From NCBI GenBank assembly GCA_019636215.1, contig JAHBXZ010000002.1:186001-250000 (forward strand): a stretch of 64,000 bases of DNA, read 5' to 3'. Source of the stretch: Planctomycetota bacterium. GTDB lineage: Bacteria > Planctomycetota > UBA8742 > UBA2392. The notes under the pieces are model-generated. The model was given only the letters and a program-made list of their open reading frames with translations, did no database searches and was not told the origin of the DNA. The position numbers were made by a program, and so were the translations under genes. Positions 36,031 through 45,412 of this stretch are shown piece by piece (position 1 is the stretch's first letter; the number at the start of each line of letters is the position of its first letter).

Positions 36031-36921
36031 ATGGTGCTTGCCCAGACATTTCACCAGTTCAGCACCGGCGCCATGGGTGGCGTGGCCCAGGTTGCGCTTC
36101 ACGCTGCAATTGCCGCCTATCTGATAGCCGCCGTGATCTCGCTGGTAGCTGTCTTTGCCCCGGGCAAGGCCAAAATGGCCTGGGCGGACTGGACGGGCGC
36201 GGCAGGCACCATCAGTCTGCTGCTGTACTTTGCGGCCCGCGTCCACGAGGCCGGCCCGGCGCCTTTGCAGAACCTGTTTGAAGTGCTCGCCCTTTCGGCG
36301 CTTTGCCTTGCCGTTGCCTACTTCGCGGCCACCCGGCTGAAGCCCATGCCGCTGCTGGGCGCGTTTGTGTTTCCGGCACTGGCCACGGTGTTCCTGGTCA
36401 GCTTTCTGTTTGTCGGTTCGGCCCTGCAGGAAGCGCCTGAGGCCCTGCGGCCGCTGATCGCCCTGCATGTGCTGCTTACCATCATGGCTTATGGCGTGTT
36501 TTTCATGGCGGCCGTGGCAGCCTGCCTGTTCCTGATGCAGGAACGCGCACTCAAGCGGCGGCATGCGTCGCGCCTGGCACGAAACCTTCCGCCGCTGGAG
36601 TCGCTGCGCAAGCTGCTGGGACAGTGCATGTGGATCGGGCTTGGGCTGCTGTCAGCCGGGTTCGTGCTGGGCTTCGGTGGCTTCCCCCCGGCCCAGTGGC
36701 CTGTGCTGGCCCTGACACCCAAGGTAATGACCGCGCTTGTGCTGTGGCTGGTGCTTTTGGCCATTGCCGGCGCGCGCTTGGCGGGGTGGCTTCACGGCCG
36801 AAAGCTTTCGTACATGGTGCTGGTAGGCTTTTCACTGGTGCTGGTCACGTACGTCGGGCTGGCTTTGACAGTGCGGGCCCAGCAGTCGGCACGGGTGGCC
36901 ACAATCACGGAGAAGCCATGA
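36031..36921 (+). CDS. HemX/CcsA-like cytochrome c assembly membrane protein
   Basis: A 296-residue integral membrane protein with about eight hydrophobic segments. It resembles the CcsA/ResC superfamily used in haem handling. The long WGxWWxWD haem-binding motif of true CcsA is not seen, so it is closer to HemX, the usual partner of hemA. The conserved stretch PLQNLFEVLALSALCLAVAYF and the block YGVFFMAAVAACLFLMQERALK fit this family. Its stop codon overlaps the hemA start (ATGA), which supports a link to haem synthesis. HemX is reported to control GluTR level in Bacillus; a similar role here is inference. Confidence 0.85.
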   Translation: MVLAQTFHQFSTGAMGGVAQVALHAAIAAYLIAAVISLVAVFAPGKAKMAWADWTGAAGTISLLLYFAARVHEAGPAPLQNLFEVLALSALCLAVAYFAATRLKPMPLLGAFVFPALATVFLVSFLFVGSALQEAPEALRPLIALHVLLTIMAYGVFFMAAVAACLFLMQERALKRRHASRLARNLPPLESLRKLLGQCMWIGLGLLSAGFVLGFGGFPPAQWPVLALTPKVMTALVLWLVLLAIAGARLAGWLHGRKLSYMVLVGFSLVLVTYVGLALTVRAQQSARVATITEKP

Positions 36922-38246
36922 ATCGCTTCGTGATCCTGGGCATCAGCCACAAGTTTGCGCCCCTGGAAGTACGCGAAAGGCTGGCCTATTCCGACCGGCG
37001 GGTGCCGATGGCCCTGCGCACCTTGCGCGAGGCCGGTTGCGACGAAGTGGCAATCCTCTCTACATGCAATCGCGTCGAGGTTATCGCATTCACCGCGGAG
37101 CCGGGTGCCCGGGCGAAGATCCTGTCGGTGCTTGCCACCGACCACGCCTTTGCCCCGGATTACCTCGACAAGCACTGCTACTTCCACCGCGGCCCTGAAG
37201 CCGTGACCCATTTGCTTCGTGTAGCGGGCGGCCTGGACAGCCTGGTGCTGGGCGAAACCCAGGTGCTGAACCAGGTCAAGCGCGCCTACCTGATGGCGCA
37301 AAGTGAAAACGCCACCGGCAAGGCGCTGAACGCGCTGTTCCACAAGGCCTTTCATGTCGCCAAGCGGCTGCATCACGAGACCGACATCAGCCGCGGCCAG
37401 TTGAGTATCTCCTCGGTCGCTGTGTCGTATGTGGACCGTGTGTTTGAGGACCTGCACAAGAAGACCGCGCTGCTGATCGGTGCCGGCGAAGTGGGCGAAC
37501 TGACACTGACGTACCTGCGCGAACGCAATGTGGGGCGGGTGATCATCATGTCTCGCACACTCGAACGCGCCCGCGAAGTAGCCACGCGATTTGGTGGCGA
37601 TGCGGTGCCGATGGACCTGCTGGAAGACTACCTGCCGGCCGCCGACATTGTTGTAAGCCAGACCAGCAGCGAGACGCCCGTCCTCAATGGCGCCACATTT
37701 GCCCGCAGCCAGCGCAAACGCGGCTGGTCGCCGGTGCTGGCGCTGGACCTCGCCGTTCCCCGCGATATCGCCCGCGATGCCGCCGAGGTCGAGGGCGTGT
37801 TCCTCTACAACGTGGACGACCTTGAGGAAGTCGTGGCCGAACACGCCATGGCCCGTTCGCGAGAGCTGGAACATTGCCACGCAATCATTCGCCAGGAAGC
37901 CGCCGAGTTCGTTGCAGGCTTTCACGTGCTCGCGGCCGGACCGCTTATCACCCAGTTGCGCGCCCGCGCCGAGGCCGCCAAGCAAGCCGAACTTGCGCGG
38001 CTGGCCCATGTGCTGGACCAGTTGCCCGATGCCGCCCGCCAGGAAGTTGCCGCCTTTGCCGACCGGGTAGTTAACAAACTTCTTCACCCGCACATCGCCG
38101 CGTTGCGGGCCGAAGCTGCCCACGCCACGCCAGAGGATCTGCGGCGCGCCGCAAGGCTGCTGGGGCTGGAATCGGAAGCACCTGCCGGACAGCCCGCAGA
38201 ACAACCCGCGGCACCTGTGCAGCTGCCGGTGGAGAAATCCCCGTGA
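36918..38246 (+). CDS. hemA: Glutamyl-tRNA reductase
   Basis: A 442-residue enzyme for the first step of C5 tetrapyrrole synthesis, reducing Glu-tRNA to glutamate-1-semialdehyde with NADPH. The catalytic Cys50 lies in ILSTCNRVE. The GGLDSLVLGETQVLNQVKRAY block (near 110) and the FHKAFHVAKRLHHETDI block match the family. The NADPH fold is seen in ALLIGAGEVGELTLTYLRERN, and the C-terminal dimerisation region follows. The stop overlaps the GTG start of the histidine kinase. A shorter length is usual, but the extra tail (about 20 Ala/Pro-rich residues) does not touch the core. Confidence 0.96.
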   Translation: MNRFVILGISHKFAPLEVRERLAYSDRRVPMALRTLREAGCDEVAILSTCNRVEVIAFTAEPGARAKILSVLATDHAFAPDYLDKHCYFHRGPEAVTHLLRVAGGLDSLVLGETQVLNQVKRAYLMAQSENATGKALNALFHKAFHVAKRLHHETDISRGQLSISSVAVSYVDRVFEDLHKKTALLIGAGEVGELTLTYLRERNVGRVIIMSRTLERAREVATRFGGDAVPMDLLEDYLPAADIVVSQTSSETPVLNGATFARSQRKRGWSPVLALDLAVPRDIARDAAEVEGVFLYNVDDLEEVVAEHAMARSRELEHCHAIIRQEAAEFVAGFHVLAAGPLITQLRARAEAAKQAELARLAHVLDQLPDAARQEVAAFADRVVNKLLHPHIAALRAEAAHATPEDLRRAARLLGLESEAPAGQPAEQPAAPVQLPVEKSP

Positions 38247-38995
38247 GCAACTCATCCAGGCTGGAGTTCCTGGGCAGCCTTGCCGGCGGCCTGGCGCACG
38301 AGATCAAGAACCCCTTGAGCACACTCAAGCTTACCCTGCAATTGCTTGAAGAAGACATGCGCAAGGATGATTCGCCGCTGTCGCGCCGCAGCCTGCGCAA
38401 GGTTGAAGTGCTGCTGCGCGAAGTGGCCCACATGGATGAGATCGTGCAGAACTTTCTGCACTTCGCGCGCGGCCACGACCTGAAGCTGGTGCAGACCGAC
38501 CTGCGCGAGCTGGTGATGGACCTGCTGGAGTTCCTGGGTGCCGAGGCCCGCGCCCGCAACATTGAACTGCGCTTTGACTACGCCGGCCGCCTGGACAACC
38601 TGGTGCTGGATGCCGGGCTGGTGCGGCAGGCGTTGCTGAACCTGCTTCGAAACGCGATTGAGGCCATCGACCCGGCCAGGGGCGGCGAAGTGATTGTCCG
38701 CGCATTTGTGAAAGGCGACCTCGTGGGCATTGAAGTTACCGACACGGGCTGTGGCATTGCACCGACCAACCATGAACGTATGTTTCGGCCGTACTTCACG
38801 ACCAAGAAGGGCGGCACGGGAATGGGCCTGCCGATGGTGCGCCGGATTGTGCAGGAACACGGCGGCCAGATCACCTTCGAGTCGGAAGAGGGCAAGGGCA
38901 CCAGGTTTCTGATCCTTTTGCCCGTGGACCCCGGAAAGCGGGACGCGCTGCAGGCCATGGTCGCAGTTGGCAACAGGGCAGGGGAGCAGACATGA
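38243..38995 (+). CDS. Soluble histidine kinase without sensor domain
   Basis: A 250-residue kinase with a GTG start overlapping the hemA stop. The dimerisation/phosphoacceptor helix comes first, with His19 in GGLAHEIKNPLSTLKLTL, so no input domain precedes it. The ATPase domain has N-box LLNLLRNAIEAID, G1 TDTGCGI, and GGTGMGLPMVRRIV. It is closest to NtrB-like kinases. No response regulator gene is adjacent; hemA and purD flank it. It must take its signal through a partner or be a cytoplasmic relay. The stop overlaps the purD ATG. Confidence 0.93.
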   Translation: MSNSSRLEFLGSLAGGLAHEIKNPLSTLKLTLQLLEEDMRKDDSPLSRRSLRKVEVLLREVAHMDEIVQNFLHFARGHDLKLVQTDLRELVMDLLEFLGAEARARNIELRFDYAGRLDNLVLDAGLVRQALLNLLRNAIEAIDPARGGEVIVRAFVKGDLVGIEVTDTGCGIAPTNHERMFRPYFTTKKGGTGMGLPMVRRIVQEHGGQITFESEEGKGTRFLILLPVDPGKRDALQAMVAVGNRAGEQT

Positions 38996-40278
38996 GGGTG
39001 CTCGTTATCGGCAGCGGCGCGCGCGAGCACGCGCTTGTCTGGAAGCTCAAACAGTCGCCCCACGTCACTCAGATTTTTGCCGCGCCGGGCAGCGATGCCA
39101 TCGCGACGCTGGCCAAGTGCGTCAACATCAAGACCTCGGCCTCGCAGGAGCTGGTTAACTTCGCCCGCGAACACAAGATAGACCTGACGATCGTCGGGCC
39201 CGAAGACCCGCTGGTGGCCGGTCTGGCCGACCTGTTCCAGCGCAAGCACCTGCGCATCTACGGCCCGGTCCAGAAGGCCGCGCGCCTGGAAGGGTCCAAA
39301 GCCTGGGCCAAAGACGTCATGTCGCGCCACGGCATCCAGACGGGCGGCCACAAGACATACGAGGCCCCCCAGCCGGCCATTGAGTACCTGAAGAACTGCG
39401 ACTACCCGGTGGTGATCAAGGCCGACGGCCTGGCTGCCGGCAAGGGCGTGGCCGTATGCAAGACCCTTGAACAGGCCGAGGCCGCCGTCAACGAGGCCAT
39501 GGTCAAGAACCGGTTCGGCGAAGCCGGCCGCAAAGTCCTGATTGAGGACTTCCTGCAGGGTGAGGAAGTCAGCGTTCACGCCATCACAGACGGGCACACC
39601 ATCCTGCCACTGTGCCTGGCCCAGGACCACAAGGCCGCGCTGGATGGCGACCAGGGCGAGAACACCGGCGGCATGGGCACCTACAGCCCGCTGCCTCAGG
39701 TCAGCGACGAGTTGATGGCGCAACTCGAACGCGACGTAATCGTGCAGACCGTGCATGCCATGAACCGTGAGGGCGTGCCCTTTGTGGGTACGCTGTTCGC
39801 GGGCTGCATGCTGACGCGCCAGGGGCCAAAGGTGCTGGAGTACAACGTTCGCTTTGGCGACCCCGAGACGCAGAGCATCCTGATGCGCTTGCGCGGCGAC
39901 TTGTTTGAGATTCTGAACGCAACTGTGGACGGCAAGCTGGACAGCGTAGCCGTGGATTGGGATCCGCGTACCGTTGTCACGGTGGTGGTGGCCAGCGGCG
40001 GGTACCCGCGCGACTTTGAGAAGGGCTACAAGATCAAGGGCCTGGACAGCGACTTCGGCCCAGACGTGCAGGTGTTTCACGGCGGCACCAAGAAAGTAGA
40101 CGGCCAGTGGTACACCAACGGCGGCCGTGTGTTGAGCGTTTGCGCGCTGGGCGAAGACCTTGAAGACGCCCGCCGCAAGGCCTATGCAGCCGTTGAGAAA
40201 ATCCAGTTTGACAAGATGCAGTACCGCAAAGACATCGGCTGGCGCGGTCAGAACGCGATGCGTAAGCAAGCGCCATGA
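38992..40278 (+). CDS. purD: Phosphoribosylamine-glycine ligase
   Basis: A 428-residue ATP-grasp enzyme of purine synthesis that joins phosphoribosylamine and glycine. Seen are the N-terminal VLVIGSGAREHALVWKL, the ATP-grasp KADGLAAGKGVAV and the block LPLCLAQDHKAALDGDQGENTGGMGTYSP, then VLEYNVRFGDPETQ for metal and substrate binding. Normal length. It is translationally coupled to the kinase upstream, an unusual partner. Confidence 0.97.
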   Translation: MRVLVIGSGAREHALVWKLKQSPHVTQIFAAPGSDAIATLAKCVNIKTSASQELVNFAREHKIDLTIVGPEDPLVAGLADLFQRKHLRIYGPVQKAARLEGSKAWAKDVMSRHGIQTGGHKTYEAPQPAIEYLKNCDYPVVIKADGLAAGKGVAVCKTLEQAEAAVNEAMVKNRFGEAGRKVLIEDFLQGEEVSVHAITDGHTILPLCLAQDHKAALDGDQGENTGGMGTYSPLPQVSDELMAQLERDVIVQTVHAMNREGVPFVGTLFAGCMLTRQGPKVLEYNVRFGDPETQSILMRLRGDLFEILNATVDGKLDSVAVDWDPRTVVTVVVASGGYPRDFEKGYKIKGLDSDFGPDVQVFHGGTKKVDGQWYTNGGRVLSVCALGEDLEDARRKAYAAVEKIQFDKMQYRKDIGWRGQNAMRKQAP

Positions 40279-40324
40279 GCCCGCCACAGCTTTCGGCTCA
40301 GATGGCGCGTTACAGGAGACGATC

Positions 40325-41341
40325 ATGGCAGGCACAATCACCTCCACGCAACCCGGCATTGGCGCCAGCTCGCTGGTCAACATTGCCGAGTTCATCATCG
40401 AAGGCGGCCGACTGGACGAAGAGACCGCCCTGCGACTGATCCACCTGCCCGAAAACCGGGTCTATGACGTGATGTACGCCGCCAACCTGGTCAAGCGCCA
40501 CTTTCATGGCGACGCCCTTCACCGCTGCAGCATCGTGAACGCCAAGTCCGGCGCCTGTGGCGAAGACTGCAAGTTCTGCGCGCAAAGCGCGTCGTACCAG
40601 CCGCAGACCGGCGTTGAAACCTACTCGTTGATGAACGCCGACGCGATTTTGCGCGCGGCCGATGACGCCACAACCTATGGCAGCAGCAACTTCGGCATCG
40701 TAACGGCGATCAAGGGTGTGCAGGAAGGCCCGATGCTTGACCAGATCTGCGAGGCCGTGCGCCGCATTCGCGCCAAGGGCAAGATCGCGCCCGATGCCAG
40801 CCTGGGCGTGGTCACGCGCCGCGTGCTCGAGAAGTTGAAGGAGGCCGGCCTGCAGGTCTATCACCATAACCTCGAAAGTGCCCGCAGCTTCTACCCCACC
40901 ATCTGCACCACGCGCGACTGGTCTGAAAACTTTGAAACCATCACCACGGCCAAGCAGGTCGGCCTTGAAACCTGCTGTGGCGGCATCCTGGGCATGGGCG
41001 AAAGCCTGGAGCAACGGGTCGAACTGATGTTCCAGGTGGCACAGGTGCGGCCTGACCACATCCCGCTGAACTTCCTGGTGCCGGTGAAGGGTACGCCGCT
41101 TGAGCACCTGGAGCCGATGAAGCCCCTGGAGTGCCTGAAGGCGATTGCAGTGTTCCGCCTGACCAACCCGCAAAGTGACCTGTTTGTGGCCGGTGGCCGG
41201 GTACAGCACCTGCGCCAGTTGCAGCCGATGCTCTTTCAGGCCGGTGCCAACGGCATGATGGTGGGCAACTACCTGACCACGCCCGGCCGCACCAAACAGG
41301 ACGACCTTGAACTGGTGCGCGACCTCGGCCTTGAGAACTGA
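40325..41341 (+). CDS. bioB: Biotin synthase
   Basis: A 338-residue radical-SAM enzyme that inserts sulfur into dethiobiotin. The iron-sulfur motif is CGEDCKFC (Cys78, Cys82, Cys85). Further family blocks are YHHNLESARSFYPTICTTRDW, CCGGILGMGESLEQRVEL and PLNFLVPVKGTPLE. AGGAG precedes the ATG. The gene follows purD by 46 bases and is followed by a hairpin at 41343-41364. Other biotin genes (bioA, bioD, bioF) are not in the window. Confidence 0.97.
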   Translation: MAGTITSTQPGIGASSLVNIAEFIIEGGRLDEETALRLIHLPENRVYDVMYAANLVKRHFHGDALHRCSIVNAKSGACGEDCKFCAQSASYQPQTGVETYSLMNADAILRAADDATTYGSSNFGIVTAIKGVQEGPMLDQICEAVRRIRAKGKIAPDASLGVVTRRVLEKLKEAGLQVYHHNLESARSFYPTICTTRDWSENFETITTAKQVGLETCCGGILGMGESLEQRVELMFQVAQVRPDHIPLNFLVPVKGTPLEHLEPMKPLECLKAIAVFRLTNPQSDLFVAGGRVQHLRQLQPMLFQAGANGMMVGNYLTTPGRTKQDDLELVRDLGLEN

Positions 41342-41342
41342 C

Positions 41343-41364
41343 AGCGTTTCAGATTCGAAACGCT
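41343..41364 (+). terminator. Possible terminator hairpin after bioB
   Basis: A perfect 8-bp inverted repeat (AGCGTTTC / GAAACGCT, loop AGATTC) begins one base after the bioB stop codon. No T-run follows, so termination is uncertain; it may rather be an mRNA end-stabilising hairpin. Confidence 0.4.
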
Positions 41365-41425
41365 CGATGCCGTTGTAATGGCTCCTGTGCGCGCCATCGC
41401 TTAGCATTGTGCCAGGGAGGCATCC

Positions 41426-42190
41426 TTGCGCATTCGTTCCAGCAGAAGTCTCGGCATCGTCAAGCACACCGGCCACGCTGCCGCCGTGGCCGCACTTTTC
41501 ACCATCGGCCTGTTTGCCGGCGCGATCTACATGTTCCAGGCCGGGACCGAGCAGGAGCGCTTTGAAAAGAGCGCCGCCAAGTACGACGCACTGGTGGTAA
41601 ACGCGCGCGAGGAACGCAGCCCCGCCAAAGGCACCAGCTACTTCATCAACGTGTACTTTCGGCCCGCCGGCGCGCAGGGCCAGGAGAAGGAGTTTGAAGT
41701 CCCCCGCGCGGCCTACATTCAGTTTCGCGACGCGACTTCCGTGACGCCCGTGCCGACCCAGGTGTTCTTCGACCGTGACTCGCCGTACCGCTGGCACGTG
41801 GAGAACGCGATCTTGCAGGATCCAGGAGATCGCATTTACGTCGCCTGGGGCTGGACCCTCATTGGCTTCATTATGCTGGCCGTAACCGTCGCATCCTGGC
41901 GCAAGTTCCTGCGCGGCGAGCTGCAGGTTCACGCACCTGATGAGGATCCGCCACCCGAGCTGATTGCGCAGATGCGCGCTGCCGGCCTGCCCGAGTCCCT
42001 GATTCCAAAGCCGGAAGCTCGGCCTTGGGTGCCGCCCGTTGGTGCCGCACCACCGGTTGGCGACTCGCCTGGCATTGCCGTTCCGCCGCCCGTCTCCGCG
42101 GCCCCGGCAACTGCGGCACAGCCACCGGCGGACCCGAAGTTTGACCTGCCGCCCTGGGAAAGGCCGCGCGGCGGCGACCAGCCGCATTGA
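41426..42190 (+). CDS. Two-TM protein with Pro-rich tail (DUF3592-like)
   Basis: A 254-residue membrane protein with TTG start preceded by GGGAGG. Two membrane segments (about 20-37 and 140-157) flank a beta-rich domain of about 100 residues (DALVVNAREERSPAKGTSYFINVYF, VPTQVFFDRDSPYRW) that resembles the DUF3592 fold between two helices. The C-terminal about 90 residues are Pro/Ala-rich and cytoplasmic. The family assignment is by topology. It lies alone between bioB and cysS, convergent with the latter with an 18-base gap. Confidence 0.7.
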   Translation: MRIRSSRSLGIVKHTGHAAAVAALFTIGLFAGAIYMFQAGTEQERFEKSAAKYDALVVNAREERSPAKGTSYFINVYFRPAGAQGQEKEFEVPRAAYIQFRDATSVTPVPTQVFFDRDSPYRWHVENAILQDPGDRIYVAWGWTLIGFIMLAVTVASWRKFLRGELQVHAPDEDPPPELIAQMRAAGLPESLIPKPEARPWVPPVGAAPPVGDSPGIAVPPPVSAAPATAAQPPADPKFDLPPWERPRGGDQPH

Positions 42191-42208
42191 CCACAAACAA
42201 GGCGAAAA

Positions 42209-44029
42209 CTACCGCACCCAGCGGAAGCCCTGTGCGGTGTCCTCAAGTGCCACACCGCGGCGCTTGAGTTCGTCGCGGACCGCGTCGGCGACCTTGAAAT
42301 CCTTGGACATGCGGGCGTTCTGTCGAATCGCGACGAACAGCTCCACCATCGCGCCGTCCATGTCTTCTACAGGCGCGGTCTCTTCAAAATCCGGCAACTG
42401 CCCGGCCTCTATGCGTTCCCACAACTGCTCGCGGTCGGTGGTTTCGGCCCAGTGCTTCAGGGCAACGGCCTTCTGTTTCAGGGTTGCCGGCTCCAGCCAG
42501 GTCTGGATCTGCTCGCGGGTGATCAAGCCGCTGCGCTCGGTGCGGTCAAGCACGTCTAGCACTTCGTCAAAGCTGTCCAGCAGGCGCATGGCTTCGCGGG
42601 CTTCGGCCGGGCCCAGATGCATGGTGTTGAGCTCGCCCACTGCTTTGAACACTGCGGCCACAGCGTTGGGGGTGTTGAGATTGTCGTTCAGCGCGGAGTC
42701 AAACTCGGCCTCGGCGCGATTGACCAGCTCAATCATGTGGCCGCTGGCAGTCAGGTTGCTTGCGGGGTTGGTGCCGTCCCCCACCGCTTCGCGCAGCTTG
42801 TCAAAACGGGTCTGGATACGCTCCACGCCGGTCCGGGCCGCGGCCAGGGACTCCAGGCTGAAGTTCATCGGCTGGGTGTACTGGTTGCTGATCAGCGCAA
42901 ATCGCAGCACATTGGCCGGCACTTTTCCGCCCGCAAAGCCAAGTCTTTCCAGTTCGTTTGCCAGGTCATCACGACCCTGGCCGCGAGGGTCCAGCAGCTC
43001 CTTGGCGGTGTAAAACGTGCCGTCGCGCTTGGACATCTTGCGGTTGTTGACCAGCAAGAAGCGACCATGCACCCAATAGCGGGCAAACGTCTTGCGCTGG
43101 CTGCCTTCATCGGGCGCGCCGTGCGGCCCGTGCACGCAGGTCTTGAAGGCACCGTAACTCTGGGCGATTTCGCACTCGTGGTGAGGAAAGATGTTGTCCT
43201 CGCCACCGGTGTGGATGTCGATCGTATGGCCCAGGTGCGCGCGCGACATTGCGCTGCACTCAATGTGCCAACCCGGAAAGCCGGCCCTGATGCGCTGGTC
43301 CACGCCGGCGGGCAGAAGTTCCCGGAAACGCGCGTAATCGGCGGGGTCCCAGCCCTTTTCGCTGTGCGGGTCCCATTGCATCAGGTGCTTGGCGTCAACC
43401 TTCCACAGGGCGAAGTCGCGCGGGTCGCGTTTGTCGTCGCGCACTTCCACACGCGCGCCGGCCTCCAGGTCTTCCAGCACCTTGCCCGACAACCGGCCGT
43501 ACTCGGGAAACTTGCTGACCTCGTAATACACCTCGCCGCTGTCCACCACGTAGGCGAAGCCTTCCTCAATCAGCCGCTGGATGGCATGCAGCATCTCCGG
43601 GATGTGCCGTGTCGCGCGAGGGTGCAGCGCAGGGTCCCCGGCCTCGCCGCCCTGGTAAACGCGCAGGCGCATCGCCCGGGCATCGTGGGCAAACGCATCT
43701 TCAAAGTGCAGAGCCACCTTGAACGGGTCGCTGCCCAGTTTCCGGGCCGCGACTGCCAGCTTGTCTTCGCCCCCGGCATCGGCCAGGTGGTCCTCAGTCA
43801 TATGCCCGACATCGGTGATATTCATGACCTGCCGCACTTCATAGCCGTTGCGCTCAAGGGTGCGGCGCAGGATGTCGGCAAACAGGAAGCTGCGAAGGTT
43901 CCCGATGTGCACAAAGTTGTAAACGGTAGGTCCGCAGGTGTACATCGTGACGCGCTTGCCGTGCGGGTCCAGCGGCTGGAACACCTCCAGGCGCTTGGTG
44001 TATGTGTTCTTGAGCTTCAGGACGGACAT
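42209..44029 (-). CDS. cysS: Cysteinyl-tRNA synthetase
   Basis: A 606-residue class I synthetase that charges tRNA-Cys; most CysRS are about 460 residues, so this one is long. The zinc/active-site start is [10 protein letters not shown], the HIGH motif is VHIGNLRS, and a second metal-site block is [15 protein letters not shown] ... [16 protein letters not shown]. The KMSKS loop reads [11 protein letters not shown], with Arg for the last Ser. A loop of about 20 extra residues after [13 protein letters not shown] (about [16 protein letters not shown]) and a lengthened C-terminal domain explain the size. Its sequence is coherent throughout, so no frameshift is suspected. Confidence 0.95.
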   Translation of the reverse strand: MSVLKLKNTYTKRLEVFQPLDPHGKRVTMYTCGPTVYNFVHIGNLRSFLFADILRRTLERNGYEVRQVMNITDVGHMTEDHLADAGGEDKLAVAARKLGSDPFKVALHFEDAFAHDARAMRLRVYQGGEAGDPALHPRATRHIPEMLHAIQRLIEEGFAYVVDSGEVYYEVSKFPEYGRLSGKVLEDLEAGARVEVRDDKRDPRDFALWKVDAKHLMQWDPHSEKGWDPADYARFRELLPAGVDQRIRAGFPGWHIECSAMSRAHLGHTIDIHTGGEDNIFPHHECEIAQSYGAFKTCVHGPHGAPDEGSQRKTFARYWVHGRFLLVNNRKMSKRDGTFYTAKELLDPRGQGRDDLANELERLGFAGGKVPANVLRFALISNQYTQPMNFSLESLAAARTGVERIQTRFDKLREAVGDGTNPASNLTASGHMIELVNRAEAEFDSALNDNLNTPNAVAAVFKAVGELNTMHLGPAEAREAMRLLDSFDEVLDVLDRTERSGLITREQIQTWLEPATLKQKAVALKHWAETTDREQLWERIEAGQLPDFEETAPVEDMDGAMVELFVAIRQNARMSKDFKVADAVRDELKRRGVALEDTAQGFRWVR

Positions 44030-44062
44030 GGTTGCCTGTCTGGTTGTTTCAAACCGCCGGTT

Positions 44063-44563
44063 TCAAGCGTCGCGGTCGGATCGGCCGTTGCGTACTTTCT
44101 TGATCAGCACCACGGCCTGCGTGGCGATGGCTTCCTTGCGGCCCACGGCGTCAAAGTTCTCGTTGGTCTTGGCCTTCACGTTTACGCGGTCGGTTTCAAT
44201 CTCGATCAGTGTCGCAATGCGCGACTCCATCTGGTTCTTGAACGGCTTCAGTTTCGGAGCCTGCGCAATCACGTTGCAGTCAACATTCACCACATCCCAG
44301 CCGCGTTTGCGAATCAGCGCCATGGTGTGCTTCAGCAACTGCGCGCTGTCGGCGTCCTTGTACTTCTTGTCTGTGTCGGGAAAGTGTTCGCCGATGTCAC
44401 CCAGGCCCGCGGCACCCAGCACGGCATCAATGATCGCGTGAAGCAGCGGGTCGGCATCGGAGTGCCCCAGGCAGCCCCGATCATGCGGGATGTGCACCCC
44501 GCCGATCATCAGCTTGCGGCCCTCCACCATGGCATGAATGTCGTACCCAAGACCTACGCGCAT
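44063..44563 (-). CDS. ispF: 2-C-methyl-D-erythritol 2,4-cyclodiphosphate synthase
   Basis: A 166-residue enzyme of the non-mevalonate isoprenoid pathway. Metal-binding residues are seen in VGLGYDIHAM (Asp/His), with the substrate-site block GGVHIPHDRGCLGHSDADPLLHAIIDAVLGAAGLGDIGEHFPDTD. The late block KAKTNENFDAVGRKEAIATQAV is typical. The ATG before RVGLGYDIH is chosen; an ATG six codons upstream also exists. It precedes cysS on the same strand with a 33-base gap. ispD is not seen in the window. Confidence 0.96.
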   Translation of the reverse strand: MRVGLGYDIHAMVEGRKLMIGGVHIPHDRGCLGHSDADPLLHAIIDAVLGAAGLGDIGEHFPDTDKKYKDADSAQLLKHTMALIRKRGWDVVNVDCNVIAQAPKLKPFKNQMESRIATLIEIETDRVNVKAKTNENFDAVGRKEAIATQAVVLIKKVRNGRSDRDA

Positions 44564-44695
44564 GGCGCGATGATGCACCATGACGCTGCTTTCAACCAGA
44601 GGCCAGCCCGGTAGGCGTACGGCCCGCTATCGGCACTGCACCCTAGCCTCAGGGCGGCCACGCCGATATCAATTGGTCAACACTTGAGGTGGCCC

Positions 44696-45412
44696 ATGGC
44701 GTACCAGTCCAGTTTCGGCGATGGCAGCAGCGACTACGAGAAATACATCCGCACGCAGGAGCTCTACAAGCTGCAGAAGAGCCCCGACCAGTGGGCAAAC
44801 GAGGAAGAGTTGCTGTTTCAGGTAGTGCACCAGGCCATGGAGCTCTGGCTGAAGGTGGTCATCCAGCACGTGGACCAGTCCGTTGCATGGATTCAGGGCG
44901 GCAACCTGCACGAGGCCACGCGCTTTCTGAACCGCTGCGCCGAGATCCTGAAGTGGCTGGCCGAAAGCCTGGAGTTTCCCCGCAGCATGGCGCCATGGGA
45001 TTACCACAAGATCCGCATGGGCCTTGGCAAGGGCAGCGGCCAGGAAAGCCCCACCTACAAGGCGCTGCACAAAGCCGTGCCGCCCGTGCTGGCAGCCTTT
45101 GAAGCCCTGCTGGCGGCGCGCGGCGTGACGGTGGACCAGATTCACCAGGATCGTGCTGCGCATCAGGAACTCTACGACCTTACCTGGGCGATGCACCAGT
45201 TCGACCAGGAATTGCAGCACTGGAAGTACCGGCACTTTCACGTGGTCAAACGCATCATTGGCGACGCGGTTACCAGCCTTAAGGGTGTGCCGGCAAGCTC
45301 GCTGGAAAAGACCACTCACGAGGCACAGTTCCCGGAGCTCTGGGCGGTCATCAACCGCACGACCAACGCATACAACGAAAAGTACCGGCCCAAGGGCGGT
45401 GCCTATCAGTAA
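44696..45412 (+). CDS. kynA: Tryptophan 2,3-dioxygenase-like haem protein, short form
   Basis: A 238-residue protein of the tryptophan 2,3-dioxygenase family, which opens the indole ring of tryptophan to form N-formylkynurenine. Family features are LFQVVHQAMELWLK (41-53), YHKIRMGLGKGSGQESPTY (103-121, the SGxQSxxY block) and the haem-ligand helix with W176, H180 and VKRIIG. Missing is the GTGG motif that normally follows the haem His, and the protein is short (most are 260-400 residues). It may therefore be a distinct subfamily. The ATG follows GAGG; the PP2C gene overlaps its stop by one base. Confidence 0.7.
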   Translation: MAYQSSFGDGSSDYEKYIRTQELYKLQKSPDQWANEEELLFQVVHQAMELWLKVVIQHVDQSVAWIQGGNLHEATRFLNRCAEILKWLAESLEFPRSMAPWDYHKIRMGLGKGSGQESPTYKALHKAVPPVLAAFEALLAARGVTVDQIHQDRAAHQELYDLTWAMHQFDQELQHWKYRHFHVVKRIIGDAVTSLKGVPASSLEKTTHEAQFPELWAVINRTTNAYNEKYRPKGGAYQ

